Shown piece after piece: positions 41,214-50,408 of a stretch of DNA of 61,060 nt. The number at the start of each line of letters is the position of its first letter. Positions within the stretch are counted from its first letter, which is position 1. The translations under genes and the position numbers were made by a program. The stretch is from assembly GCA_017883205.1 (NCBI GenBank), contig JADGNZ010000036.1, positions 1-61,060 of the forward strand. The letters are read 5' to 3'. Source of the stretch: Thermoanaerobaculia bacterium (GTDB taxonomy: Bacteria; Acidobacteriota; Thermoanaerobaculia; Gp7-AA8). Under the pieces are notes generated by a model, which was not told the DNA's origin, did no database searches, and saw only the letters and a program-made list of their open reading frames with translations.

Positions 41214-41648
41214 ATGCCGGACATTCACGCTTCCTTTGCTGACTACGCCTCGCATCATCAGACCAAAGGGAACAAGTGGTTTCACCGCTTCGGGATCCCG
41301 ATGATCATGCTCACGCTCATCGGCATGCTGGCGCGCATTGGGCTCGGCGCCGTCGCGGGCGTGCGCATCGACGCGGGGATGGTGCTCATCGCCCTGGCCG
41401 CCATTTACTACTTCACGCTGGAGTGGCGGCTGGCTCTCCCGATGCTCATCGTTTCGATCGGGTTTTACCTGATTGGCCGATGGCTGCCGATCTCCGTCAA
41501 CGTCGCGCTCTTCATCCTCGGATGGATTTTTCAATTCATCGGACACGCGGTTTACGAGCACCAGCAGCCGGCGTTTTTCCGCAACGTCGTTCACCTTCTG
41601 ATCGGGCCGCTCTGGATTCTCAATGATGTGATCCCAGTTGTGAAGTGA
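41214..41648 (+). CDS. Mpo1-like (DUF962) membrane protein
   Basis: 144 residues with four membrane helices. The N-terminal motif DYASHHQTKGNKWFHRFGIP and the HAVYEHQQPAFFRNVVHLL block are the His-rich iron-site features of the Mpo1/DUF962 family, dioxygenases of 2-hydroxy fatty acids in yeast. ATG 41214 is chosen; upstream frame is not conserved. It follows the P450 by 138 bases, so a shared lipid-oxidation theme is possible but unproven. Confidence 0.88.
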   Translation: MPDIHASFADYASHHQTKGNKWFHRFGIPMIMLTLIGMLARIGLGAVAGVRIDAGMVLIALAAIYYFTLEWRLALPMLIVSIGFYLIGRWLPISVNVALFILGWIFQFIGHAVYEHQQPAFFRNVVHLLIGPLWILNDVIPVVK

Positions 41649-41653
41649 GATGC

Positions 41654-41742
41654 GCGGGGGTCGGGAGTCGGGGGTCGGGGGTCGGAGCGAAGAAGCGTGA
41701 TAACTCGTTTCGACCCCCCCACTCACGACTCCCGACCCCCGC
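41654..41742. repeat. G-rich inverted repeat (GGGGGTCGGGAGTCG)
   Basis: Perfect 17-bp arms at 41654-41670 and 41726-41742, with extra GGGGTCG copies inside, between convergent genes. Runs of G could form quadruplexes. Related to the GACCCCC tract at 34471. Confidence 0.75.
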
Positions 41743-41748
41743 GGGAAT

Positions 41749-42135
41749 TCACTGAGCCTTCACGCACGCCCGAACGTGCGCAATCAGCTCCTGGATGTCG
41801 AACGGTTTCGGCAGCACCAGGAACGGCGTTCCCTTCATTCGTTCCTTGATCACGCCGGGCGAGGCGGCGCTCGTCACGATGACACGCTTGAGGCGCTCGG
41901 GATCGTGCTCCGCCATCGTGCTGACGAAGGAGAATCCGTCGAGGTTGGGCATCATGAGATCGAGAATGATGACGTCATAGTCGACGACTCCGAGCTTGAG
42001 CACGGCTTCGATGCCGTCGCAGGCGGTCTCGACCTGATAGCCCACACGGCCGAGCACCTTCTTGACGAGGCGCTGGATCGCAGGATCGTCCTCAACTACG
42101 AGAACGGAGTACTCCTTCGCTGGCTTATCACTCAC
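41749..42135 (-). CDS. Stand-alone response-regulator receiver domain
   Basis: 128 residues, a single REC domain: acidic pocket VEDD (Glu15-Asp17), phosphoacceptor Asp59 in VIILDLMMPNLDG, and the conserved Lys in FLVLPKPFDI. No output domain, so it acts by protein contact or as a phosphate sink. GTG 42135 start. Its kinase is not in the window. Confidence 0.93.
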   Translation of the reverse strand: MSDKPAKEYSVLVVEDDPAIQRLVKKVLGRVGYQVETACDGIEAVLKLGVVDYDVIILDLMMPNLDGFSFVSTMAEHDPERLKRVIVTSAASPGVIKERMKGTPFLVLPKPFDIQELIAHVRACVKAQ

Positions 42136-42203
42136 CTTTGGCTTCCAGCCTCAGCCGCAGCAAGAAGCGCTCCCACCTTTTGTGCGAGCACTACAATAAC
42201 CAG

Positions 42204-43226
42204 ATGCAGGCATACGGTTCCGACCGCGTCCGCCCGGGCGAAGGCGAGCAGTTCGTGCTGATGTCGCGCTTTCCGAAGCAGTGGACGCCGCGCGCTGCGA
42301 AGACGCTGACGAGCGCGGAGTTTCCAGGGACGGCGGTGTTGTGGGAGGAGCGCTATTTCGAAGTCGTGGATGCCGAGGGATTGCCGCAGGGTGGGGCGAG
42401 GTACGTGCTCGAGCCGTGGCGCGAGATGCACATCATGCGGACGACGGACCGCTACGACGCCGAGCGCGAAGCGGAACGGTTGCTCGAATGGCGCGCCGGC
42501 TTCTCACGCGAGCGCAAACGGAAATCGGCAAGCGCGCTGGCACTTCTGACCGGACATCTGCCGGCCATCGTTCAGGAAGAGCTGGGGCGTGAGCTCGGAG
42601 TATCGCCGAGACGGCTGACGCTCATCTCGGTGGCCGGCGTCTACGCGGTCATCATCGCGCTGATGGTCTGGATCGCTGGCGGAATGATCGAGCAGAATCC
42701 GCGGCCGTTGCCGATCTACATTCTGACCGGGTATCTCTTGATCGAAACATGTTCCCGATTTCACGCCGGCTGGATCGGCGGACGGCCGATGGGCTCCTCG
42801 CTCGGCGTGATCGGCTACATCCTCTACTACTTCACCATCGCCGATCGCACGCGGGCGGTCTCGCCGTTCGCTGAGGAAAAAGGAATGTCGGTCGCCATCA
42901 GCGCGACGCCGGACGAACGCGCTGCGAGCGATGCGCTGCTCATGCGCGAGTCGCTCGTGACGTTGCTCAATCCCGCGGATCAGGCGCGCGTGGCGGCGCG
43001 CTTCGGGTACGACTACAAACGCCAGTCCCGATTCATCGCCGTGGTCATCCTCGTCTTCTCATGCCTGGGCATCGCCACATCGATTCACAGCCGCGCGGTG
43101 CTCTCGCTTCTCCTCGCCGCGCTCCTCGCTGGCGAGCAACTCTACCGGCTCGCTGTCCTCGGGCGGCGCCCGGCCGGAAGCGTCTTAGGCATTCTGGCGC
43201 GGCCGTTTGTCCGCAAGCTGCTGTAG
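42204..43226 (+). CDS. Membrane protein of unknown function
   Basis: 340 residues. The N-terminal ~120 residues are soluble (MQAYGSDRVRPGEGEQFVLM, then EERYFEVVDAEG); from ~140 there are four to five membrane helices (VYAVIIALMVWIAGGMIEQ, IYILTGYLLIETCSRFHAGW, SLGVIGYILYYFTIA, FIAVVILVFSCLGIA). No family recognised. Its stop is 10 bases before the next membrane gene, so the two are probably one operon. Confidence 0.72.
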   Translation: MQAYGSDRVRPGEGEQFVLMSRFPKQWTPRAAKTLTSAEFPGTAVLWEERYFEVVDAEGLPQGGARYVLEPWREMHIMRTTDRYDAEREAERLLEWRAGFSRERKRKSASALALLTGHLPAIVQEELGRELGVSPRRLTLISVAGVYAVIIALMVWIAGGMIEQNPRPLPIYILTGYLLIETCSRFHAGWIGGRPMGSSLGVIGYILYYFTIADRTRAVSPFAEEKGMSVAISATPDERAASDALLMRESLVTLLNPADQARVAARFGYDYKRQSRFIAVVILVFSCLGIATSIHSRAVLSLLLAALLAGEQLYRLAVLGRRPAGSVLGILARPFVRKLL

Positions 43227-43236
43227 ATTCGCGTCG

Positions 43237-44826
43237 ATGCGCCGCCGTCACGCGTTGCTGCTCGCCGCCCTCATCGCGCTGGCGTTGATCACCTGGCTGC
43301 GCATCCACCTCATCAATACGCTGCCCGATCAGGGCTATTTCGCGAAGTATTTGACGTTCGCCGACCGCATTCTGACTGGCCGGATTCCGCGCGATCGTCT
43401 GGCCGATCTCAGCCCCGGCTATCTCTGGTTCGTCGTGTTGCTGCGCTTACTCGGCAGCAGCATGATGGCGATTCGAACGCTGCAGATCGTCATGGTGAGC
43501 ATCGCCGCGGTCTGCTGCGCGATCGCTGCGCGGCGCTTTGGAACGATCGCGATGATCGCCGCGCCATTGATTCTGTTGGGGAGCCGCGCCGCGCTCGTCT
43601 GCGCGACGGAGGCGGAGCCGGAAACGTTGATCCTGTTGCTTGCGAGCGCCGGACTGGCGGCGCTCTCCTGTTCGCGGTCAGCGTCGGGAATGCTTTTCGG
43701 ACTGGCTGCCGCCTGCCGGCCGGTCGTCATACTCGGCGCCGCGGCAATCGCGATCGTGGAGCGTTCATGGAAGTTGATCGTCGCGGCGATCGTGCCGCTC
43801 GCCCTCCTGCTGATCGTGAACATCGCGCTGACTGGCGAGATCGTGCTGATGGATCCGGGGACCGTCTTCTACGAAGGGATGAACCCGAGTGCGACCGGCT
43901 ACGAAGGCGTTCAGCCACGGATCGTGAACGACATCGAGCGAACGTCGATCGAGCCGGATTACCTGCACGTTGCCTATCGCATCGTGGCCTCGCGCTCCGT
44001 TGGCCGGCCACTCACGCGCGCGGAGTCGAACCGATTCTGGACCGGAAAAGCGCTTGCGTTCGTGCGCGCCTATCCCCGTGCCGCGCTGATGCTCACGCTG
44101 CACAAAGTCTTATTCGCCGTCCATAGTCACGACGCGTACGACCTGGCCACGATGGCGCGCAAAGATGCGCTGCTCGGCCGCTATCCGTTCCTCCCGTTCG
44201 GCGCCGTGCTCGCTCTCGCCGGCGGCGGCGTACTCCTCGCACGCGAGCGGCGCCGCGAGCTGCTTCCGTTCGTCGTCTTCGTGCTCGCCGGCTTCGCCGT
44301 CCTCGTCGCCTTCTACGTGACCGCGCGGCAACGAAACGCGATCCTGCCCGCTCTCGCGGTGCTCGCGGCAATCGGCGTGTCCGAGATCATCACGCGACGT
44401 CACCTGATCGCCGCCGTCGCCGCCATCATCATCGCCATCCTCCTCGGTATCAACGGTCCGGCCCAGATCGAGGACACGAACGGCTGGCTCGGCGTCCGGA
44501 ACTCGTTCGACGATGCCCTCTCCCTCGAACAGCAGGGCCGATGGGCGGACGCCGATCGCCTTCTCGAGCGTCTCGATGAGGATGGCTACCACCCGATCAG
44601 AGAAAACCGCGCCGTTCCCTCGGTTGCCTTCTACCGCGCCCGCGCCGCCCTTCACCTCGGCCACGATCCGCGGCCGATGCTCGACCGCGCGACGTCCGAT
44701 GCGCCGGGCAACGAGCATGTGCTGGCGATGCGGGCGAAGCTTGGCGATCGCGATGCGGGCAAGCTTCTCTTCACTCTGCACGATGAGTTAACTGCGCGCC
44801 GGGCGATGTTGGGGGGTGGGGTGTAG
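43237..44826 (+). CDS. Membrane glycosyltransferase (GT39/ArnT-like)
   Basis: 529 residues, about 11 membrane helices. The first extracytoplasmic loop, LPDQGYFAKYLTFADRILTG then SPGYLWFVVLLRLLGSS, fits the GT-C fold of polyprenyl-phosphate-dependent glycosyltransferases. The last ~110 residues after the helices are a soluble helical tail (FDDALSLEQQGRWADADRLL) like a TPR. The sugar donor and acceptor are unknown. Its final residues (MLGGGV) run into a G-rich repeat, so the native end may be slightly earlier. Confidence 0.75.
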   Translation: MRRRHALLLAALIALALITWLRIHLINTLPDQGYFAKYLTFADRILTGRIPRDRLADLSPGYLWFVVLLRLLGSSMMAIRTLQIVMVSIAAVCCAIAARRFGTIAMIAAPLILLGSRAALVCATEAEPETLILLLASAGLAALSCSRSASGMLFGLAAACRPVVILGAAAIAIVERSWKLIVAAIVPLALLLIVNIALTGEIVLMDPGTVFYEGMNPSATGYEGVQPRIVNDIERTSIEPDYLHVAYRIVASRSVGRPLTRAESNRFWTGKALAFVRAYPRAALMLTLHKVLFAVHSHDAYDLATMARKDALLGRYPFLPFGAVLALAGGGVLLARERRRELLPFVVFVLAGFAVLVAFYVTARQRNAILPALAVLAAIGVSEIITRRHLIAAVAAIIIAILLGINGPAQIEDTNGWLGVRNSFDDALSLEQQGRWADADRLLERLDEDGYHPIRENRAVPSVAFYRARAALHLGHDPRPMLDRATSDAPGNEHVLAMRAKLGDRDAGKLLFTLHDELTARRAMLGGGV

Positions 44827-44938
44827 GGACGGGGTGTAGGGAGGGGGAGTGGGAGTTGGCGGTTGCCGGGTTCGCCGTCCAGCCGTCAACTACTCCATCT
44901 CCCACCCCCCACTCCCAACCCCCCACTCCCCGCCACCC
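44809..44938. repeat. G-rich / C-rich inverted repeat
   Basis: GGGGGGTGGGGTG-type runs on one side and CCCACCCCCCACTCCC on the other flank a variable centre (about 44870-44900). It occupies the whole gap between the glycosyltransferase and GlgE and supplies the 3' end of the former. Confidence 0.7.
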
Positions 44939-44970
44939 ACCCAAGGCACGCAACTCGCACAACTACCCCC

Positions 44971-46968
44971 GTGCTCGAACGTCAATTCGATGGGCGTCGC
45001 CGTGTCGTGATCGAGGGCGTTTCCCCGCTCGTCGACGACGGACGTTTTCCTGCCAAGCGGTTAGTGGGCGACATAGTTCAGATCGAAGCCGATATTTTCG
45101 CCGACGGCCACGACCTCCTGGCGGCGGTGATGCTCCACCGACACGAGTCGGAATCGGAGATGACTGAGACGCCGATGGTGCCGCTCGTCAACGACCGTTG
45201 GCGCGCGGAGATGACGGTCGATCGCCTCGGCTTTTACTTCTTTTCTTTCGAAGGATGGATCGATCACTTCGCGACGTGGCATCGCGATCTGCGTAAGCGC
45301 GTCGATGCCGGCGTAACGGGAAACGATCTCGACGTGCAACTGCGCATCGGACTCGGCATGCTCCGCGCCGCCGCGGCGCGCTCTACGGATCGCAACCGCA
45401 AGCGCCTCGACGAGTACATCAAAGGGCTCGAAGGAAGCGATGCGCCAGAGGAGAAAGTCCTCGATCTCTGGAGCGGCGAGCTGGTGGAGCTCATGCGTCG
45501 CAACGCGGAACGGAAATTCGCGACGCGCGATGCGACCGAGCACGCCATCGAAGTCGATCCGCCTCGCGCTGGCTTCAGCACCTGGTACGAGCTCTTTCCC
45601 CGGTCAACCGCATCCGAGGCTGGCCGGCACGGCACGTTTCGCGATGTCGAAGCGCAGTTGCCGCGCGTCGCCCGCATGGGCTTCGACGTTCTCTATCTCC
45701 CACCGATTCATCCGATCGGTACGACTTTTCGCAAGGGACCCAACAACACCGCCAGCACAGAAGCGAGCGATCCCGGCAGTCCCTGGGCGATCGGCGCGAA
45801 GGACGGCGGCCACAAAGCAATCCACCCCGACCTCGGTACGCTCGAAGATTTCCGGCGCCTGGTCGAAGCGGCGCGATCGCGCGGCATCGAACTGGCGATG
45901 GACGTCGCCTTCCAGGCCTCGCCCGATCATCCTTATGTGACCGAGCACGACGAATGGTTTCAGAAACGGCCAGACGGCACCATTCAATACGCCGAAAATC
46001 CACCCAAGAAATACCAGGACATCTACCCATTCCACTTCGAGACTGATGCGTGGACCGACCTCTGGAAAGAGCTGTGCGGCATTTTTCGCTTCTGGATCGA
46101 CAACGGCGTCCGCGTCTTCCGCGTCGACAATCCGCACACGAAGCCGCTGCCGTTCTGGCACTGGGTCATCCGGACGGTCAAGAAGCACCACCCCGATGTG
46201 ATCTTCCTGGCCGAGGCGTTTACGAGGCCGAAAATCATGTACTGGCTGGCGAAGGCCGGCTTCTCGCAGTCGTATACGTACTTTGCGTGGCGCAATACGA
46301 AGTACGAACTCACTGAATACTTCGAGCGGATCACAAAGCCGCCGGTCAGCGACTTCTTTCGTCCGAACGCCTGGCCGAATACACCCGACATACTGCCCGA
46401 GTATCTCCAATACGGCGGCCGCCCAGCTTTTGTCATCCGACTGATGCTGGCCGCCACACTCTCCTCAAATTACGGCATCTACGGTCCCGCATTCGAGCGC
46501 TTCATCAGCGACGCCCGCGATCCGGGCGGCGAAGAGTACCGTGACTCGGAAAAGTACGAAATCAAGCGCTGGTCACCGGCAGACGACGACCTGACGGAGC
46601 TCATCGCCGTCGTCAATCGCATCCGCCGTCAGAATCCCGCGCTCCAGCAGAACACCACGCTGGCCTTTCACGAAACAACGAACGACGAGATCCTCTGCTA
46701 CAGCAAATCCGCCGGCGACGAGTCGGTGCTGATGATCGTCAACGTCGACCCCCACAACACACAGGCCGGCTACGTCGAGCTCGACCTCACCGCGCTGAAC
46801 CTCGACGCCAACCGTCCATTTCAGGTCCACGAGCTTCTTTCCGGAGCCCGCTACACGTGGCATGGACCGCGAAACTACGTCAAGCTCGATCCCAATGTTG
46901 TCCCAGCGCACATTTTCCGAATTCGCCGCAAGGTCAGATCGGAGCAGGATTTCGAGTACTTCTTATGA
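44971..46968 (+). CDS. glgE: Alpha-1,4-glucan:maltose-1-phosphate maltosyltransferase
   Basis: 665 residues of GlgE (GH13_3), which extends alpha-glucan by transferring maltose from maltose-1-phosphate. Seen: the N-terminal beta-sandwich, TWYELFPRSTASEAGRHGTF, VLYLPPIHPIGTTFRKGPNN, the nucleophile in VFRVDNPHTKPLPFW, the acid/base Glu in IFLAEAFTRPKIMYW, and GIYGPAFE. The start is GTG 44971; upstream frame is only repeat DNA. It precedes treS-mak, so maltose-1-phosphate made by Mak feeds it directly. The family is about 650-700 residues. Confidence 0.96.
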   Translation: MLERQFDGRRRVVIEGVSPLVDDGRFPAKRLVGDIVQIEADIFADGHDLLAAVMLHRHESESEMTETPMVPLVNDRWRAEMTVDRLGFYFFSFEGWIDHFATWHRDLRKRVDAGVTGNDLDVQLRIGLGMLRAAAARSTDRNRKRLDEYIKGLEGSDAPEEKVLDLWSGELVELMRRNAERKFATRDATEHAIEVDPPRAGFSTWYELFPRSTASEAGRHGTFRDVEAQLPRVARMGFDVLYLPPIHPIGTTFRKGPNNTASTEASDPGSPWAIGAKDGGHKAIHPDLGTLEDFRRLVEAARSRGIELAMDVAFQASPDHPYVTEHDEWFQKRPDGTIQYAENPPKKYQDIYPFHFETDAWTDLWKELCGIFRFWIDNGVRVFRVDNPHTKPLPFWHWVIRTVKKHHPDVIFLAEAFTRPKIMYWLAKAGFSQSYTYFAWRNTKYELTEYFERITKPPVSDFFRPNAWPNTPDILPEYLQYGGRPAFVIRLMLAATLSSNYGIYGPAFERFISDARDPGGEEYRDSEKYEIKRWSPADDDLTELIAVVNRIRRQNPALQQNTTLAFHETTNDEILCYSKSAGDESVLMIVNVDPHNTQAGYVELDLTALNLDANRPFQVHELLSGARYTWHGPRNYVKLDPNVVPAHIFRIRRKVRSEQDFEYFL

Positions 46969-46995
46969 GCGCCTTTCACGAACAGCGTCCCCGAT

Positions 46996-47108
46996 TGTGT
47001 CATCCTGAGCCGCCAACGGACGGCGAAGGAACTCAAAATACAATGCACAAGCCACATGCCGTACATTTTGAGATCCTTCGCCGCGCTTCGCCGGCTCAGG
47101 ATGACACA
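46996..47108. repeat. Dispersed inverted repeat (TCATCCTGAGC type)
   Basis: 15-bp perfect arms (TGTGTCATCCTGAGC and its complement) and an inner imperfect pair (AACTCAAAAT / ATTTTGAGAT) make one long hairpin filling the gap between glgE and treS. Confidence 0.82.
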
Positions 47109-47122
47109 CCGCCAGTCAACTC

Positions 47123-50100
47123 ATGAACGACCTCTGGTACAAAGACGGGATCATCTATCAAACGCACGTCCGTGCGTTCTTTGATTCCAACAACGACGGC
47201 ATCGGCGATTTTCAGGGGCTGACGCGCAAGCTCGACTACCTCCAGGACCTCGGCATCAGCATCATCTGGCTCCTGCCGTTCTACCCTTCGCCTCTGCGCG
47301 ACGACGGCTACGATATTGCCAACTACACAGCCGTCCATCCCAGCTACGGCACGCTGAACGATTTCAAGGGGTTCTTGAAAGAGGCCCACCGCCGCGGGCT
47401 GAAAGTCATCACGGAGCTGGTCATCAATCACACCAGCGATCAGCACGAGTGGTTCCAGAAATCGCGCCGCGCCAAGCCGGGCACGCCGTGGCGCGACTTT
47501 TACGTCTGGAGCGACACACCGGCGAAGTACAAAGACGCTCGCATCATCTTCAAAGACTACGAGACGTCGAACTGGACCTGGGATCCGGTGGCAAACGCGT
47601 ACTACTGGCACCGCTTCTTCTCGCACCAGCCCGACCTCAACTTTGACAATCCGGCCGTTCACGCTGCGCTGCTCAAGGCATTCGACTTCTGGATGGAGAT
47701 GGGTGTCGATGCCTTCCGGCTCGACGCGATCCCCTATCTTTATGAGCGCGAAGGCACTACATGCGAGAACCTGCCGGAGACGCATGCTTACCTGAAGTCG
47801 CTTCGTGCGCACGTCGACGCCAAATACCCCGGCAAGATGTTGCTCGCTGAGGCCAACCAATGGCCCGAGGACTCGCTGCCGTATTTCGGAGACGGCGACG
47901 AATGCCACATGGCGTTCAATTTTCCAGTCATGCCGCGAATGTATATGGCGCTTGCACAGGAGGACCGCTTTCCGATCATCGACATCATGGCGCAGACACC
48001 GTCGATTCCGGAGAACTGCCAGTGGGCGATGTTCCTTCGTAATCATGACGAGCTCACGCTGGAGATGGTGACGGAGGAAGACCGCGACTACATGTGGCGT
48101 ACGTACGCTTCCGACCGTCAGGCGCGCATCAACCTCGGCATCCGGCGCCGCCTCGCGCCATTGATGCAGAACCATCGCCTGCGAATTCACCTATTGAACG
48201 GGCTGCTCTTCTCGCTGCCCGGCACGCCGATCATCTATTACGGCGACGAGATCGGTATGGGCGACAACATCTACCTGGGCGACCGCAACGGCGTGCGCAC
48301 ACCGATGCAATGGAGTCCCGACCGCAATGCCGGCTTCTCGAAAGCGAATCCGCAGCAGCTCTACATGCCGGCCATCATCGATCCGCAGTACCACTATGAG
48401 CAGGTGAACGTCGAGCAGCAGCAATCGAGCCCTCATTCGCTGCTGTGGTGGATGAAACGTCTGATCGCACAGCGCAATCGCTATCAGGCGTTTGGCCGCG
48501 GGACGATGGAGTTTCTGCACCCGGAGAACCGCAAGATTCTCGCCTTCGTGCGGCGGTATGGAGACGAGATCATTCTCGTCGTTGCCAATCTGTCGCGACT
48601 CGTTCAGTGTTTCGAGGTCGACCTTCCGGGATTCCGCGGCATGGTGCCTGTCGAGCTGTCCGGAGGAACGCGATTCCCGGAAATCAGCGATCGCCCCTAT
48701 TTCCTCAACCTCGGGCCATTCGCCTTTTACTGGTTCGTTCTCGAGCGCCAGCAATCCGAGGTCAAGATGGGAAGCGAAGAAGCACCCCTGATTGCGGCAA
48801 CGACGTTGGACGAAGTCCTCTCGGACGCGAATCGGAACTCGCTTCGACGCGCACTGCAGGCGTATGTGCGGACTCGCCGCTGGTTCGCGGGAAAAGCGCG
48901 GACGATCACGTCGTTGCAACTGCATGGGACTGTCGCACTTCCCGACGACGCGGGATCTCTTGCATTTGTTCACATCGACTATGCGGACGGCGAGCCGGAG
49001 ACGTATGTGGTGCCCCTGGGGATCATGCGGGCGCGCCGTGCGACTGAGCAGGAAGGCGCAAACGCTCCCGCGGTGATCGCCCGCCTCGGCGATGGCGAAG
49101 TGCTGTATGAACCATTGTCGGATACGAAGTTTGGATCTGCGCTGATCGAGACCATCGCCCGCCGCCGCGTGCTCAAGACGGACCGAGCTGCCGTTTCCGG
49201 TACGCCAACCCGCACATACCGCGCCTTGCGCGGGAGCGGCGACCTTCCGATTCAGATTCTGAAGACAGAGCAGAGCAACACCGCGCTGCTTTTCGGCGAT
49301 CGCTTCTTCATGAAGCTCTTCCGGCGCCTCGAGGCGGGCATCAACCCCGATCTCGAGATGACGCGATTCCTCAATGAGGAGACCGCGTTCACCGGCACGC
49401 CGCAGCTCGCCGGCTCGATTCAATATGAGCCGGCGGCCGGCGGCGAGCCGTCGACGATCGCTGTTCTGCAGCGCTACGCACCGAATTCGGGCGACGCTTG
49501 GAGCTACACGCTCGACTCGATCGGCCGGTACTTCGAAAGCATTCTGAGCGACTCCGGCGCGGCATCACAGATCGCGAAGACGGCGTCGAACGAGCCACTC
49601 CTCGCGCTCGCATCCAAACCGTCTCCCGACATCGCTCATGCGCTGATCGGCGTCTATCTGGCTGATACCGCGGTCCTTGGCAAGCGCACGGCGCAACTGC
49701 ATCTCGCACTGGCGTCGCGCAGCGACATTCCGGCATTCGCTCCGGAGCCGATCACGCCGCACTACCAGCGCTCGATTTATCAGCACGTTCGCACGCAGAT
49801 CGTGCAAACCATGCAGCTCCTGCGCAAACGCGCGAAGGGAAATCCGGCCGCCGAGGAGCTGCTGCAGCGGGAAGAGGAGCTGCAGAAACGCGTGCGGCGG
49901 ATTCTCGATGGCCGGATGAGTGGTCTTCGCATCCGCATTCATGGCGACTATCACCTCGGGCAGGTTTTGAAGAGTGGCAACGATTTCATCATCATCGATT
50001 TCGAAGGTGAGCCGTCCCGGCCGATGAGCGAGCGCCGCATCAAGCGCAGCGCGTTGCGCGATGTCGCAGGCATGCTGCGATCGTTCCATTACGCCTCGCA

Positions 50101-50392
50101 CGCGCTGCTGCACGGCCAGTCGCAGCACTCCGTCATCCGCGCGGAGGATTCGGCAGCGGCCGAAAACGGCGCTGCCTTCTGGTATCGCTGGGTCAGCGCC
50201 GCGTTCCTCCGCAGCTATCTGGCGGAGAGCGGCGACGCAACTCACTTGCCGCGCACGCACGAGGAACTGCAGGTTCTGCTCGACGTCCGCCTGATCGAAA
50301 AAGCGCTGTATGAGATCGGCTACGAGTTGAACAGCCGGCCCGACTGGGTCCACATCCCTCTGCGCGGGGTGTTGGAGCTTCTCGGGCGCTGA
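47123..50392 (+). CDS. treS: Trehalose synthase / maltokinase fusion
   Basis: 1089 residues. Residues 1-~550 are TreS (GH13_16), which interconverts trehalose and maltose: YQTHVRAFFDSNNDGIGDFQ, the nucleophile in DAFRLDAIPYLYEREGT, the Glu in MLLAEANQWPED and the transition-state Asp in FLRNHDEL. From ~575 (LRRALQAYVRTRRWFAGKAR) to the end is maltokinase, phosphorylating maltose to maltose-1-phosphate with ATP: IRIHGDYHLGQVL (Brenner-type loop) and IIDFEGEPSRP (Mg site). The fusion is known in several phyla. It couples the two steps feeding GlgE. Confidence 0.96.
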   Translation: MNDLWYKDGIIYQTHVRAFFDSNNDGIGDFQGLTRKLDYLQDLGISIIWLLPFYPSPLRDDGYDIANYTAVHPSYGTLNDFKGFLKEAHRRGLKVITELVINHTSDQHEWFQKSRRAKPGTPWRDFYVWSDTPAKYKDARIIFKDYETSNWTWDPVANAYYWHRFFSHQPDLNFDNPAVHAALLKAFDFWMEMGVDAFRLDAIPYLYEREGTTCENLPETHAYLKSLRAHVDAKYPGKMLLAEANQWPEDSLPYFGDGDECHMAFNFPVMPRMYMALAQEDRFPIIDIMAQTPSIPENCQWAMFLRNHDELTLEMVTEEDRDYMWRTYASDRQARINLGIRRRLAPLMQNHRLRIHLLNGLLFSLPGTPIIYYGDEIGMGDNIYLGDRNGVRTPMQWSPDRNAGFSKANPQQLYMPAIIDPQYHYEQVNVEQQQSSPHSLLWWMKRLIAQRNRYQAFGRGTMEFLHPENRKILAFVRRYGDEIILVVANLSRLVQCFEVDLPGFRGMVPVELSGGTRFPEISDRPYFLNLGPFAFYWFVLERQQSEVKMGSEEAPLIAATTLDEVLSDANRNSLRRALQAYVRTRRWFAGKARTITSLQLHGTVALPDDAGSLAFVHIDYADGEPETYVVPLGIMRARRATEQEGANAPAVIARLGDGEVLYEPLSDTKFGSALIETIARRRVLKTDRAAVSGTPTRTYRALRGSGDLPIQILKTEQSNTALLFGDRFFMKLFRRLEAGINPDLEMTRFLNEETAFTGTPQLAGSIQYEPAAGGEPSTIAVLQRYAPNSGDAWSYTLDSIGRYFESILSDSGAASQIAKTASNEPLLALASKPSPDIAHALIGVYLADTAVLGKRTAQLHLALASRSDIPAFAPEPITPHYQRSIYQHVRTQIVQTMQLLRKRAKGNPAAEELLQREEELQKRVRRILDGRMSGLRIRIHGDYHLGQVLKSGNDFIIIDFEGEPSRPMSERRIKRSALRDVAGMLRSFHYASHALLHGQSQHSVIRAEDSAAAENGAAFWYRWVSAAFLRSYLAESGDATHLPRTHEELQVLLDVRLIEKALYEIGYELNSRPDWVHIPLRGVLELLGR

Positions 50393-50408
50393 TATTCTCC
50401 CGCTCCCG

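Noticed and set aside
48191-49423. Long minus-strand frames under treS and the frame at 58276-59559 opposite the SpoIIE phosphatase
   Set aside because: All are shadows of strongly supported genes on the other strand.
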